NCBI GenBank assembly: GCA_036346395.1
Contig: CM070604.1
Span: forward strand, 32,267,662-32,331,661
Origin: Hsuehochloa calcarea
Taxonomy: Eukaryota > Streptophyta > Magnoliopsida > Poales > Poaceae
DNA: 64,000 nucleotides
Reading direction: 5' to 3'
The notes beneath the pieces are model-generated. The model worked only from the letters and a program-made list of their open reading frames with translations. It was not told the origin of the DNA and did not search any database. Positions 1-12,738 of this stretch are shown here, piece by piece; positions within the stretch are counted from its first letter, which is position 1, and each line of letters starts with the position of its first letter. The translations under genes were made by a program, and so were the position numbers.

Positions 1-1640
1 GATTATGATATTGGAATCCATTACCACCCGAGCAAAGCTAATGTTGTGGCGATGCCTTGAGCGAAAAAGTCTCTTGCAATACCACATCGATCAAGGAAAA
101 TCACCACCCTTCATGAAGAGTTCCTGAAGCTCAAGTTAGAGTTGGTTGAAGAAGGTTATCTAGCTGCCCTAGAAGTTCAACCCATTTTGCGGAATCAGAT
201 CAAGGAAGCTCAAGTTGAAGATGCCAATATTAAGGAAATCAAGAGCAACATGAAGAAGGGTAAAGCCACGAGATTTTCGTAAGATGAGCAAGGCACCATT
301 TGGTTTGACAAGCGAATCTGTGTTCCAGATCGTGAAGAGCTTAGCGGTGATACTCAAGGAAGCCCATGAAACTTTGTATTCCATTCACCCTGGAAGCACA
401 AAAATGTACCAAGACCTTAAAGAAATGTATTGGTGGCCTAGCATGAAGCGTGAGATTGCCGAGTATGTAGCTCAGTGTGATGTCTGTCAGCGAGTTAAAG
501 CCGAGCATCAAAGACCTCTTTGGACTCCGCAACCCTTGAAAGTGCCCGAATGGAAGTGGGAAGAAATTGGCATGGATTTTATCACTGGTTTGCCAAGGAC
601 AAGGTCAGGATATGATTCTATCTGGGTAATTGTGGATCGTCTAACCAAAGTTGCTCACTTTCTCCCAGTCAAGACTACTTATTACGGTGATAGATCGCGA
701 AATTGTACATGGCAAAGATAGTGTGCCAAAGATGGAGTGCCAAGAAGATCGTGTCGATCGAGGAACCCGATTCACCTCAAGATTTTGGCAGAAGTTGCAC
801 AGTGTTTTGGGTACTAATCTAAATTTCAAGATCTGACTTATCATCCCAGACGGATGGATAGACAGAAAGAGTAAATCAAATCCTAGAAGATATGTTAAGG
901 GCTTGTGCCTTAGCAAATCAGAGCAATTGGGATCAAATGCTACCTTATGCCGAGTTTTCTTATAACAATAGTTACCAGTCAAGCCTCCAGATGTCTCCAT
1001 TTGAAGCTCTTTATGGAAGAAAATGCAGAACACCCTTGTATTGGAATGAAGTAGGTGAGAGACAAGTGTTTGGGCGAGATATTTTGGAAAAAGCCAAGAG
1101 CAAGTTCGATCAATCGAGAAAGGTCAAAACAAGATGAGACTGAGCGAGAAGAGTTATGCTGATAACCGTCGCCGAGATCTAGCTTTTGCACCTGGTGATC
1201 TTGTGTACCTGAAGGTGTCGCCTCTCAAAGGGATGCGTCGTTTCAGAGTAAGTGGAAAGCTTGCACCAAGGTACATTGGACCTTTCCCGCCTAGCCCAAG
1301 AGGAGAAGTCGCTACAGCTTGGACCTTCCGCCTCGGTATCGGATGTGCATAATGTCTTCCACGTGTCGCAGTTGAAGAAGTGTTTGCGTGTGCCCAAGAG
1401 CGGATGCGGTGGAATCAATTGCCACGCAAGAAGACCTCACCTACAAGGAGCATCCCATCAAGATCTTGGAAGTAGCGAGCGAGTGACAAGAAGCAAGATC
1501 ATCCGTTTACGCAAGGTCGGTGGAGCAACCACACCAAGAAGAAGCCACTTGGGAGCGAGAAGAAGACACGAAGGTGAGTTTCCCCACCTATTCTCTAGTC
1601 GGCTGAATCTCGGGTCGAGATTCCCTTTAAGAGGGGTAGG
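1..1640 (+). pseudogene. Ty3/gypsy chromovirus pol fragment (RNase H end, integrase, C-terminal region), broken
   Basis: The window opens in the end of a gypsy RNase H domain (YHPSKANVV at 22-48), soon followed by a stop. The integrase zinc region (H...CDVCQRVKAEH, about 370-510) and the start of the catalytic core (WEEIGMDFITGLPR, about 557-600) follow. The core then breaks near 690. Later pieces include the tail of integrase (MLPYAEFSYNNSYQ, about 938-980; PFEALYGRKCRTP) and the C-terminal module (VYLKVSPLKGMRRF about 1204-1245, APRYIGPF about 1264-1288, HNVFHVSQLKKCL about 1348-1386). Frame changes and deletions make it non-functional. The motif set resembles Tekay/Del-type chromoviruses; this is family inference. 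It ends in a purine tract (AAGAGGGGTAGG, about 1629-1640) before the LTR. Confidence 0.85.
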
Positions 1641-2137
1641 TTTGTAACGTCCGTTTTTCGGAGTTTTGAAAAATTTTAAAAGAAAACCATTTGCTTCTAT
1701 TTGTCAAAAGCTTAATTTGGAATTTCGAATTCAATTGCATGTTTAATATGAATTAATCAAACTTCAATTAAATTAAAGTTGGTTTGATTGAGATTTCGGA
1801 ATTTAAAATCAAAATTATTATTTTAAGAATTTTCTTGGATTTATTGGATTTTAGAAATTGATTTTTGATTTATCCGAAATGGAAAAGTTATTTTATTTGC
1901 AAAAGAAAAAGAAAATTTAAAGTTAAAAGTATTTTTATTAAGTCTAGAATAAGTCAAGGAATTTCTGTGAATTTTTCTAGAATTTTTGGAGTCTATTTGC
2001 TATTTTCTAAATTGCCTTTTGCTTTAATTGAATTTACAGAAATTAAAAGCTATTTAAAATCCTTTTCGGTTTTGGGCGAATTCCTCAACCCATCTCCTGT
2101 TTCTCGGCCCGCCCGCTCATGGCGCGTCGCCCTCCGC

Positions 2138-2497
2138 CGTTGGATCTCCATCCAACGTCCGTTGCTTCGCCGCGTCGCCTCTTGCTCTCGACCGTTGGAT
2201 CGAGATCCGCGCGCTCCCGTTCGCCCGCGCCCTTTGGACTTCCCACCGTCCGATCGAAATCGGACGGCGCCCCTTCGTCTCCCCGCGCGCTCTCCTTTCT
2301 TCTCCGCCGTTGGATCGCGATCCGACGCCCTCCGCGCGCCCGCGCCCCTCCCTCTTCCAACCGTCCGATTGAAATCGGACGGCGCTCACTTCATCTCGCG
2401 TCGCCCGCGCCGTTCATCTCCCGCGTCCGTCGAAATCGGACGGCTCTCGTTCTCCCGCGCCTCCCTCGCTCCGCACCGTCCGATCGGAATCGGACGG
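2138..2497. repeat. Array of seven imperfect palindromes with ~56-bp spacing in the LTR U3
   Basis: Palindromic units begin at about 2138, 2193, 2246, 2307, 2361, 2424 and 2476. Arms are of two related types, CCGTTGGATC..GATCC and CCGTCCGAT..ATCGGACGG, separated by about 35 bp of GC-rich sequence. Confidence 0.85.
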
Positions 2498-2863
2498 CGC
2501 CTGTTCATCGTCCCCGACGCGCCGCCGCTCTCTCTCTCTCGACCGCGGCCAAGCCGCCGCGCGAATCCGCCGCGCGAATCCAGCTGCGCCGTCGCGCCGT
2601 CCGTCGCCTCTCGCGCCTCGCCGCGTCCGCCACGCCCGCGCCGTCCGTCGCCGCGCCGTCCATCGCCGCTCGGCGCTTTTCGCGCCATGGCCTTATAAAA
2701 CCGCCGCGCCGTTCCTCTTCCCTCTCTTCGTTCTCTCTCCGCTCTCGGTTGCTTTCGCCGCCTCCCTTCTTCTTCTCTCGGCGCCCCGTCGCCGCCGTTC
2801 TCAAGCACCGCCGTCGCCGTCTTCCCGAGCTCCGGTCGCCGCCCGACCGGCCGCCCGCCTTCC

Positions 2864-2891
2864 GCTCTCTCTCTCTCTCTCTCTCTCTCTC
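2864..2891. repeat. (CT)n microsatellite in LTR leader
   Basis: About 13 uninterrupted CT units downstream of the LTR TATA box. Confidence 0.9.
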
Positions 2892-2904
2892 GACCGTGGG
2901 CTGA

Positions 2905-3000
2905 GCCCACGTGGCCGCCACGTGGCGCCACGTCAGCGACGCGTCAGCCCTTTCGACCGCGTGGCAGCCACGTGTGCGATTGCGTGTGCGCTGACGTCAA
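2905..3000 (+). promoter_or_regulatory. Cluster of ACGT-core elements (G-box/ABRE-like) in the LTR
   Basis: CCACGTGG, CCACGTGGC, CCACGTCA, CCACGTGT and TGACGTCA occur within 100 bp. These are binding cores for plant bZIP/bHLH factors. They lie ~210-300 bp downstream of the TATA box, so their role in LTR transcription is uncertain. Confidence 0.5.
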
Positions 3001-4775
3001 AGTCGGAATTTCCAGTAGAAAAATAATTCCGAAAATCCGAAAAACCCTAAAATCCATCATTTTATGTGATTTTCAACTTCTTTTGGCTATAACTTTCACA
3101 TCCGAACTCCGATTTGGGTGATCCAAATTTCTAAATTTATATAAATTCATCCTCTTTCATTTGGTACTGGTTTTGTAATTTTTGGAGTTCATTTGGTGCT
3201 GTTTTATTTATTTGTTGTTTTTCTCGCACGTGTAGATTCCGGCGTTTCGGAAGATTTCTTCGACCCGACGACCGAAGACCCTCTCCTCGTCAACGAAGGC
3301 AAGTCGTAGGCCTTTGACCATGTTGAACCCATTTTACAAATGTATATTGTATTAAATTATCATGCATGGCTAGTTTTATTAAAAATGGTTTTGGGAGTAG
3401 ATAATTACCAAATTGCCATTATGCCTCCTTGATGAATTGAAAATGAAATGTCTCCTTGTATGACATATATCCTTGGACACCATAGGATGGTTAATACTAG
3501 TTGGACATAATTGTATTACCAACTTGGGAGCGTATTATTGCTTAGACATGCTTTAGTTACCCGCGGTACTTTCGATCACATGTTCATTGATTATTGAAAT
3601 TTGACTAATGGAACTATGGAATTGTGGTGTGAGGCCACTTTTATTAAAAGATGTTGTGCCATGGCAGGGATTGCCATTTGGCCGGGTATGAACAAAAATG
3701 TTTTATGCTCGGGCTTGAGGTAGGGAGCTAGAGTGGGTGCGTAATGCACATTGGGTTGTGGTAGACTTGTCTGAGCAGTCAACTAAGGACTTAACTTTGC
3801 AAGTCATTGATCTGGGTCACCTCGTGCAACCATAAGTCCGGTATGGGACGGACCTGGCCAATTAATTAGGAAAGTTTTGGGTCGGTTCTGTTGTGGCTGT
3901 TTATTGGCGCAAGAGGGGGCTGTGATGGCGAAACCTTAGCGCGTAACCGAGGCAAAATGGAACTTTGTAAAAGCCTTGTCACGTGCTCTAGACTACTCAC
4001 CAAAGGAAGTGGCGGTGGTATCGACGGATGCCAAACAAACTAGAGAATTCGTGTCTTGTGGGTAAAGTCGCACAACCTCTGCAGAGTGTCAAAATCTATT
4101 CGAATAGCCGTGTCCCGATTCACGGACATGCACAGTGATTTCGCGCAAGGGGTAGCATTTTCAAAAATGTGGTTTGGTTCGATGTAAGCGTTTGGTTGGA
4201 ATGGTTGGGAAGTGAACGGGATGTTCACTGTTTGATTCAAAAGAACTTGGTTATCTATCTATTATTCATTTAAAATCCTGCTTTGCAATCTAATTATTGT
4301 ATTTATCGTTAAACTTGCTTTACGCAAATTAACCATAAAGCCATCCTTGCTTAAGCGACATGAATACTATGTGCATACATTTCTCTCGACTTCTCGAGTA
4401 CTTTATGTACTCACGGCTTTATGCCCTTTGTTGATCGGTCAATGAAGAACCAGGAAATGTTGAGTACTATGAAGAAGGCTACTTTGAAGACTTTGCGATC
4501 TAGGTCACGTCCACCACTCGATTGCCTGTGGGCATGTCGATTGGTCTCCACGTATTTTGAGATTTCCGCTGCCAGATACTCTGTTGTTGCTAAGCCCTGT
4601 GAGGCGACTTTTGTAAGAACCTTGACCATAAGGTCTTTCTTTGTTTTAATTAATATTACTTTATGCCTTTCATTAGTTCGTCGTTGAATGGTTATGAATG
4701 CATCATTGTTGTAACTGTGCAAGCTAGCTACTGATCATGGGACTAGCTTGGTATGCACAGAGGGTCTCGGGGTTG

Positions 4776-7700
4776 TGTGACACCCGGGGCGCCGACACCG
4801 GGCGTGGAATACCTGAAGACCCTATGTGTATATTATGCTACTCCCAGGATTAGTGGCTAGCAGACACATTCACAACATTTGGCAATCACATCCATACAAT
4901 CACATACTAAAGTAAAGAAAAAGGGTACTCTACTTAAGCCATTACAAGATTATTACATCAACGACCGACCAACCAAATAAAAGCAGTTATCAGAGTAAAA
5001 TAAATAACAGCGGAAGACACAATAAAGTAGCAAAAGTCCAGTGGCATGCTCATCTGATCACGCAGGAAACCGACAAGGAACAAGGCCTATCTTCAATCTC
5101 TAAACAACAATATTAGCAAGATTGAGTACTTGTGTACTCAGCAAGACTTGTAGTGTATCGCAAAAATTATATTAGATGCAAAGCTATCAAATAAAGAAGT
5201 TATAATCTACAAGTTATTTTGCTCAAAGCCATTTTTATTTGAGATATTCATAAGTAATAATTTGAAACGGAATTTGAAAGAGCAGTATAAATATGTACAT
5301 GATAGTAATAAGAAATGAATCAAATTAATAACAACACCCGCAACCTTACTCGGTTGCAAGCAAAAATATAATCATATTCTGCCATGGACATGGCACTGAT
5401 AAATTCGTGTTCAACTATGGAAATGGCAGTCTCGCTATAGACATAGCAAAAATTAGCCATAGAAATGGCAGTCCCACTATAGACATAGCAATCCAGCCAT
5501 AGACATGGCAGTTAACTCAACAAATTAAAAACTCCATGTCATTACTCCAATATTTTGTGATAAAACAATTTAGAAAACAAAGCTACCACCATACCAGCAG
5601 TACTAAGCACGATCATGACCGCGAGTATAGCTATTCAAATAGTTTATCACTCTGCAGAGGTGTACAACTTTACCCATAGTACGAGGTATTCCGGTTGCCT
5701 AGAATATATCTATATCACTGCTTACTACCGAAGGTAAGCAGCCTAGAGTTCGCAACGCAGCCTTTAAATTATCTAGCCCTAACCTTGCACTAGCCCTGCG
5801 AATGATTATCCTCGATTACTCGGATAGAAACCCGCAGTATGAGGAGTCCTCACTCACCGGATAGATATCTGTTGAGTGAGTCCCTCACTTGCCAGATAGA
5901 AACCCGTCAAGTGAGTCTCTCACTTCACTCGAATAGACACTCGTTGAAGTGAGTCATTCGCAGTTGTGACGGCAATAGAAATTACTCGCACTACATATGC
6001 CTACTAATCATGTAAGGCTATGACTCGACAACTTAGTTAGCTACGACCACCCCATACATGCACATATGATTGTATGATTATGTCTTAATCCCGGATTTGC
6101 TAGCTACAGTTCTTAATCGACTACAGGTGAGATCTCCACCCTATCTACCAGTGAGTCAAAACCCTCACTTTTTCATAATACAATATAACTCGCTCGCGTC
6201 TAAAAACTAAGGTTTTCATTTCGTTTTTATATCAAATAACATAGATACCCTCTCTGGATATTTTTCAAAATATTTCCAAATTCTCATATTATCACATTGT
6301 CCTTTTTATCGATTTTTCAAAAAATCTATCGCTCTAATTGCATTTGTGCGATAATCGCACTAAAAAATTCTCAATTGATATTACATAATGTCTAACCCAT
6401 ATTCTAAAGGTTACAACAGTAGAGGATCAATATTTCAAAAGGATAAATGCAACAAGTAGGATTATAACTACCATTTTCCCAATAATAGCATATTTCATAC
6501 ACAATATACACGCATGCATAATAGGATTTACAAAACAAAGTACAATAATTAAAATACTGGGATCAACATGATCAAATGGGGTGCTTTCCTTGCTCTTTCT
6601 ATTCTAGAAATATGGTGGATGGATCATCGCAATAATAACCGGAGCAATCCATGTCTAATTCAAAACGAGCTGGAAACAAATTAAATAATACCAAATAAAT
6701 TCAATAGTAACCAGAATTAAATATTTTTACATATTCAGGTAGATTGTGACTTTAGACGAATTTAGAGATAAATTTCATTCAATTTGGAGTTTTATAGCAA
6801 AAGTTATTAAGATTTTAATTTCTCTTGGTTTGATAAATCCAAAGAAAATGATAAATATGTTTTCTAATGGAGAAAGTGTATTCTCGCGTTTGTTCTAACG
6901 AGGTTTACGCTTTCCAGTGAGGAAAGCATCTTTTCCTCGGGTTTCACTGAGGTTTACGCTTTCCAGATTTGGAAAGTGTATTCTCCTCAAAACTAAAAGC
7001 GTATTTTCTATTTTCATTTGATTTTTGTTTAAAAAACGACAAGCGGGGCCCACTGTCAGCGACTCGGTCCACGAGCACAGTGCGTGAACTAAAGTTCACG
7101 TGCTCGGTGCAAGGGTCCATGGGTTGGTTTTACTGTGCACTTAAGCCATGGGGTCGCATGTAATAGACACATGTTTTAAATGAACTTTGATTGCTGTGCT
7201 TTGGTCCCACACGTCAATGACTTAAACCAAACATTTAATTACTGCGAATAATTGCTTTGTCCTAATGACTGAGATTACGCTCTTAATGGTGTGCTACAGT
7301 GTTGTCCCATTCATACAACACAAAGCCGCGTGGTGGAGCTCGCACTCGCATGTCTCGCCAGTGAGGTGGTCCTCGGCGAGACCGGAGAAGACCCAAAATG
7401 GGATCCCTGAGCTAATTCACGGCTGCTAGCACTGACAGCGAAGGCTGATGTGGCTCCTAGCGGTGGCGCGCCAGCATTTAGCGGTGGCTCTACTACAGCA
7501 ACACGCAAACGCGCGAAAGAGCAATGCTCTGAACTAAATCGTGCGTGCATGAGCATCTAGGGACTATTAGTAGTATACCAAAAGCGAGAAGGAGGTCGGA
7601 GGTGGTCGGAGATGAGTTGTCGATGGCGAGCCGAGGCGGCGAGGTGAGCTTCACATGGAGAAGAGGTTCAGCTGAAGGAGATTGTCGTTCGAAGGTTGGA

Positions 7701-8811
7701 GAAGCTTGAAGGTGCTCTGGCGATGCTCCTGGTGCGGCGAATCAGCTCGGGGCTCAACAAATCCTCAGCGGCGACTGCAGTGGTGGAGAAGACCGGAGGC
7801 GAAGAAGAAGGGTCGTTTCGGTCGTTCTTGTGGATCAAAGACGAAATCGAATGAGGGGAAAGCATCAAGGTGATCTGGAACGTGATATGACGCGATAAGA
7901 GATACAAGGAACCCTTCTGTTCATCGGGAATGGCGGTGGCGGCGCACGGCCGAACTAGGGTTGCGTTCTTCGAGCTCAGCTCGATTGAGTGGAGGAGAAT
8001 GAGAAAGAAGGTGCGCACTAGATTGGACAAGAAGGAAGCTCGTGGCGACTATATATAGAAGGAGAGGTGGAGAAACATGAGGGGGAGCTCGGGCAAGGGC
8101 GGGCAAGGCAACGGGGTTTTCTCCATCGTACGAGCAGGAGAGAGAGCGAGACCAAGCAGGGGCGGTGCGGAGGTGACTAGGAGGTAGGCGGGGGGGGTTA
8201 ATGGCAGTGGTTGGATCCAAAACCGGGGGCGATGAGGCAAAACCGCGGGCAGGGCGGCGAGCTCGTGAGCGGGCGTGAGCTGGCGCATCCGGGCTCGAGG
8301 TGGACGATGAACCCTGTGGGCGGGGCCCATAGGTCAGCGAGGTGATTGAGAGTTAGATTAGGGATTTTTTTCCATTTCGGCTGATTTTAATTTCCAATTT
8401 TATTTACCAAGCAAACAACTACGAAATTTAATGAAAATTTTTGTGTATGCCTTTGACCTAATGTAGTTTCTCCTGTAATTTTTTCAGATGTCAATACATT
8501 ATGTGAATTTCTACAAAATTCATACAAGTTTCTATTTTGTGCTTTTATAATTGTTTTTCTTAGCAAGATTTCATATAAAAGATTTGGCGAATTGTTTCTG
8601 GGATATTATGCCCAATATAGTTCTCTCATTTGAAAATTTTACTTTGTTTTATCTATTTCCTTTTTAGCACCCCTTTGTTTGTAGTTCAAGTTTTGTTTTC
8701 AATTCAAAAACCAAATTTAAATATGGTATATTTAATCTGCAACTGATCAAAATGATTTTCCTAATGCATTTATATTACATAATCCCAGAATTCGAATTTT
8801 GGGATGTTACA
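4776..8811 (-). mobile_element. Solo LTR (~4.0 kb) of a gypsy-type element, minus strand
   Basis: Read on the minus strand it runs from TGTAACATCCC (8811) to GGGTGTCACA (4776). GGGTTG immediately flanks both ends (4770-4775 and 8812-8817), consistent with a target duplication, though gypsy elements usually make 5 bp. A TATA-like TATATATA sits at 8051-8058. No internal domain adjoins it. It contains several degenerate short repeats (5380-5515, 5850-5960, 6845-6980). It holds no recognisable gene; open frames at 7311-8330 are GC-rich leader. Confidence 0.7.
5380..5515. repeat. Degenerate short tandem repeats (CCATAGACATGGCAGT-like)
   Basis: Roughly seven to eight degenerate 14-18-bp units alternate between 'ccatagacatggcag' and 'ctatagacatagcaa' forms. 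A second set around 5850-5960 repeats 'gatagaaacccgt..agtgagtc..cactc'. Both lie inside the solo LTR. Confidence 0.6.
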
Positions 8812-8817
8812 GGGTTG

Positions 8818-9267
8818 GCCAGCCTTTTTATATGGGAAGCGGGGAGGAGCGGCGTGCCATGGGTAGAGTTGACGCACGGCACGGCGGGTAAAGCAGCGAG
8901 CGCGGGGGCAGGCGTGAGGAAGGTGCGGCACGGCGCGATTCATGGGCGTGCACATGGGAGCAGGCGTTGGCACTCGGCTAGGAAGAACATAGCAGGAGGA
9001 AAAAGAAAGAAGGAAGAAAACAGAAAAGGGATGAAAAAGGAGAAAAATAAAATAAAATAAATTCAAAAATTTCAGAAAAATACCACAAAAATCCTTAGGA
9101 CCTGAAGAACTGGAATAAAACAATTTTGAATTTAATTAGAGTTTATTTTAATCCTTTAAAACATTTTAAATTCTGTTATTTCAATTTAAGCTTTAAATTA
9201 ATTCAATAAAATGCAAATAGTTTATTTTATTTTCAAGCTTCAAAAGACTCTGAATTGGGATGTTACA
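8818..9267 (-). mobile_element. First ~450 bp of another minus-strand gypsy-type LTR, truncated
   Basis: It begins on the minus strand with TGTAACATCCCAATTC at 9267 and reaches a TATA-like CATATAAAAAGG (about 8834-8823), where the solo LTR insertion point lies. Its continuation was not recognised left of 4770. Confidence 0.5.
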
Positions 9268-11690
9268 TTCCTAGAGTGCCTTGAACTTTCACTTTTGGTA
9301 TTTGATACCAAAGGGGGAGAAGAACAAAGGAAAGGAATAAAAAAGGGAGTTGGAGTTTGATTTTCTTATGTAGGTCAATAGACCTCGCTTGCTAGGATAA
9401 GCTTTGTAATTTATTGTAATATCTTCTTGTAAGCTTATTGAACCTTGATATGGGCTCTCAGATATATTTTGGACATCCTTGGCCTTTATTATGACTTGTT
9501 TTATCTACTTGTGTTGTCCAAAAATATGTTTGTTATGGATATTTATCTTGTTGCATGCATATTTAAATTATTGATATTATTTGTTATGCCATGCTTCCTT
9601 GGTTGCAATATATGGAGGAAACTCCGTCAAAATTCACAAAATCCATATGTGTGCATGAATTTCCTTCAAATCTCATATGCACATGTTTAGCAGGAGTTTA
9701 GTATATATATGTTGTGTTGTTAACAATTAATTCAAACTCACTTTTGAATCCTCTCAAATGAGTTAATTGCTACCAAAGCTTCTCCTAGAGTATACAATTA
9801 GTAATGTACACAATGTATATTAAAATCAACTTATAATTGTTTATTTGTTGAGGATTGTCATCAATTACCAAAAAAGAGAGAGATTGAAGAATCGAGATCC
9901 GCTATTATGAGTTAATGGAGTATTGTGGTAATTAATAAAAATTCATCATGTGGACTAATATTTTCCATGAGTTAGTGAAATTGGTTAAGTCACATGATGA
10001 TGCAGACTTTGGATGGCTCAAAGTGATGAAAGTCAAGTCAAGTGATCAACGTCTTGTGTTCATGCTTTAGTCAAGAACCTAGTTTTGAAGAGAAGATGCG
10101 AGTCATCATCCAAAAGCTCCAAGTTGATGTGCAAGGCAAAGGTATAACTAGCATAGGTTAAGGATGTATTTCTTAATTATTTACCTGTCTCGATATTTAG
10201 TTTGGAGACCGGATTGCTAATATAAGTTGCCATACTATTTAAAGGGGTCTTCACTAATAGCTTGAGTGTTTCACATGTTGATGACTCATTATGCTTGCTC
10301 TAGCTCTCTGTGGTATGTTGCCGGTATTTGCAAATGTGTTTTGCAAATAGTTATGGCTCATGCATAATCTTTTATTGCATGTGACTTTACTTTGCGAACG
10401 TGTTTTGCAAACGATTTGAGTCCATGTATCTAGCCCGTGCAGCGTGATTCTAAAGTCGGCAAATGTGTTTTGCAACTTGTTAAGAATCATATGTTTATTT
10501 CTTGTTTGCATCGCACGACAATTGGCAAATTTATTTTGTAATTGAGTTGAAGTGCATGCGATCTGAATCCTTGTTTTTGTTAGTGGCCAGTCTGACCTTT
10601 GTGTTGGGCAGTCTAGCCTAGCTGGGTGCCGGTCTAACCCAGTGGTGGTCTGACCGCCAGGTCTGAGTGGTCTGACCGGTAGGGTTCTGGTCTAACCGAG
10701 TTTGTGTAACCAGTTTGACCCCCACGGTCGACGTTTTCCAGTAGCGTTTTCCTCTGGAATTGGTCTTGGCTCCTTAGTGGGGCAGTCTGACAGGCATTTG
10801 CAGTCTAACCAGCCCTTGTGTGGGCGGTTAGACCAGTTGAGCGTGTAACGGCTAGTTTTATAGCCGTTGTACTAAGGCTGATTTGACCGACTATATGTTG
10901 GTGGTCTGTACGGTTTCCCCTGATTTTATGGTATCTCACCCCAAACGGCTAGTTTCTTTGTGCGGGATATAAATACCCCCTTGTGGCCGGTTGGGAGAGG
11001 TGATAGTGCCATTTCTCTCTCTTGAGCTAAGAGCAAACCCTTTCTTAACTTTTGTGTATGTGTTACACCAAGTGAGTTTGGAGAGAAAAATCCGTGTACA
11101 TGTGTTGCATTAGGTGGTAGATTGTGTATCCATCGAGCTTTGGCACTTGATTCGTTCAAGTATGTGTCTCTGACTTGTTACTCTTGGTGTATCTTGGTGT
11201 TTGCCGATACCTAGATGGCTTAGAGGAGTTACGTCGGTGATCTTCTCAAAAAGGTTATGAGAAAACCCTAGTATTGTGTGTGGTTTAGTGGTCACCATCT
11301 CCAAAGTGGAGGAAGAACAACTTTAGTAGATTAAGGTGTTAACTTAATTTGTAGAACCGGTCTAATTCATTTGGGCATATCTTAACGTAGATTACTGAAA
11401 ACCGGCAAGTCTCAGGATACCATAGGAAAATATCATTGTCATCTTCTGTTTGGTTTGCTCTTTTTTCTCATTTACATTCTCGCAATTTACTTTGATAGAA
11501 TTAATTGTGTGCTTGTCACCTTATGATTGCAAACCTTATTTTAGACTTAGATTGTTGGCGTACTTAGTTGAGATTAGTTTATTTATGTTTTAATTATGAT
11601 AAACCGAATGAATTTATATTTCCGCATAAAACTTGGTGTTGGCCAAAAGAATTTTAAAGCCATATTCACCCCCTCTAGTCGACCTCCTTT
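9268..11690 (+). mobile_element. 3' tail and LTR of a plus-strand copia (SIRE-like) element, truncated at its left
   Basis: The left part (9268-9894) has CCAAAGGGGGAGAAG-type purine tracts as in the 3' non-coding region of the copia element at 53343-64000. A purine tract (AAAAAAGAGAGAGA, 9880-9893) precedes a TG at 9895. The probable LTR (9895-11690, ~1.8 kb) has many GGTCTGACC-type motifs (10590-10930), a TATA box (GATATAAATACC, about 10967) and ends near TTCACCCCCTCTAGTCGACC, the same terminal phrase as in the 53343 LTR. No coding capacity remains. The right boundary is approximate. Confidence 0.6.
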
Positions 11691-12379
11691 ACCTTAAAGC
11701 GACAATGCCTGGCACCGGCAGAAGCATCAGTGAGTAAGGCCCACAGGCAGGCCACAACAACACCGAGGATGCTAACACGTGGCGAAGAGAGGTAGGGAGG
11801 GGATGCGTGCAAGTAAGGAGGAAAGGGTGAAGGAGGTGGACGCCAATAGGGCTTGCCGGCGTCGATGGTGACACCAGCAAGGTAGCTGGGGACACGATGA
11901 GTAGGGTGGCAGTAGGGTGGCAACAGCAACATGGTACTCGTTTCGTTCTTTTTTAGATGTCGTTTGAAAATACATGCAGTCAACATTTTAAAACTTTTAC
12001 CACTAATACATACAAATTTATTTGGATTTGTCTTGTGAAAATGATATTATTAGATTTGTCATAAAAAATACTTTCATATCATTATATTTTTAATACTTTT
12101 TACTAATATATAATTAGGAAAACGATCAAAGATGTGTATTGAAGACCGTGTCAATATCCATGACAAGTAAAAATGATCGGAGACAGTAGTTGGAAGTAGG
12201 GTTTGGGGGGTTGAGGCGAGGTGAGAGTTATTTATATAAAGATGAGGTCTATTGGATCTGGATTCAAGCAAAATAGCACTCAAGTTTTGCCTCAGACACC
12301 TCCATTTTTCAGTCATACTGCGTGAGCGGTGCGGGTTTCAGAGTTACAGACCAACACCAGCCTAGTGCACCGTCGTATC
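11691..12379. other. Intergenic stretch, nothing recognised
   Basis: A GC-rich piece (11691-11930) with overlapping open frames on the minus strand, then AT-rich sequence. No motif, repeat boundary or credible gene was found. Confidence 0.4.
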
Positions 12380-12738
12380 ACACAAAGAGTAATCTCCAAT
12401 TGCACTCTGCATCAGTAGTTGAATCTGATTTCAGTAAAGAATAATCAATGAAATAACCTGGTAAAAACATCCAGTGCAAGTCAAACTGTATTATTAACCT
12501 GGAGTGCAGGAGGAGCATTCTTACTAACATGACAAAGAAATGGAATGACGCATTCCAATACAACGTAGCAGTTCCGTAATTGCCCTCCCTGACACTACCA
12601 CAAGCTAATATAGCTTTTCCTTGCTAAAATTGTGGACGGGACATGTATATTGTTCAGTGTAGCATCGCACCAGTTATCCATGAGAAAAACTAACGCAGTG
12701 CGGCTGAAGTTACCTCAAGGTCTCAGGTCCTTCCGAGT
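12380..12738 (-). other. Probable 3' untranslated region and downstream flank of the DUF89 gene
   Basis: Sequence directly after the TGA stop has no open frame related to the gene and moderate base composition, as expected for a 3' UTR. The end point is a guess; no single poly(A) signal stands out. Confidence 0.3.

Larger units (their letters stand above)
1643..4775 (+). mobile_element. 3' LTR (~3.1 kb) of the plus-strand gypsy element
   Basis: It starts TGTAACGTCC straight after the purine tract. A TATA box (TTATAAAA, about 2692-2699) separates a very GC-rich U3 (2100-2690) from the transcribed part. The far end resembles, in the same order, the end of the LTR at 4776-8811 read in reverse (CTAGC...TGGGACTAG...AGGGTCT), so the two are related families. 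The exact 3' end (4775 to 4782) is ambiguous because both LTRs share TGTGACA at their meeting point. GC-rich open frames on both strands at 2085-2931 are composition artefacts. Confidence 0.75.

Noticed and set aside
2085..2931. Long overlapping ORFs on both strands (up to 277 residues)
   Set aside because: They lie in the GC-rich U3/leader of an LTR, are Arg/Pro/Ala-rich in every frame, and match no family; open frames here follow from composition.
5380..5960. CRISPR-like repeat array
   Set aside because: Repeats are degenerate, of changing length, lack constant spacers and are inside a plant LTR.
11675..11986. Three overlapping minus-strand ORFs
   Set aside because: Mutually overlapping low-complexity frames of 67-103 codons, with no domain or splice context.
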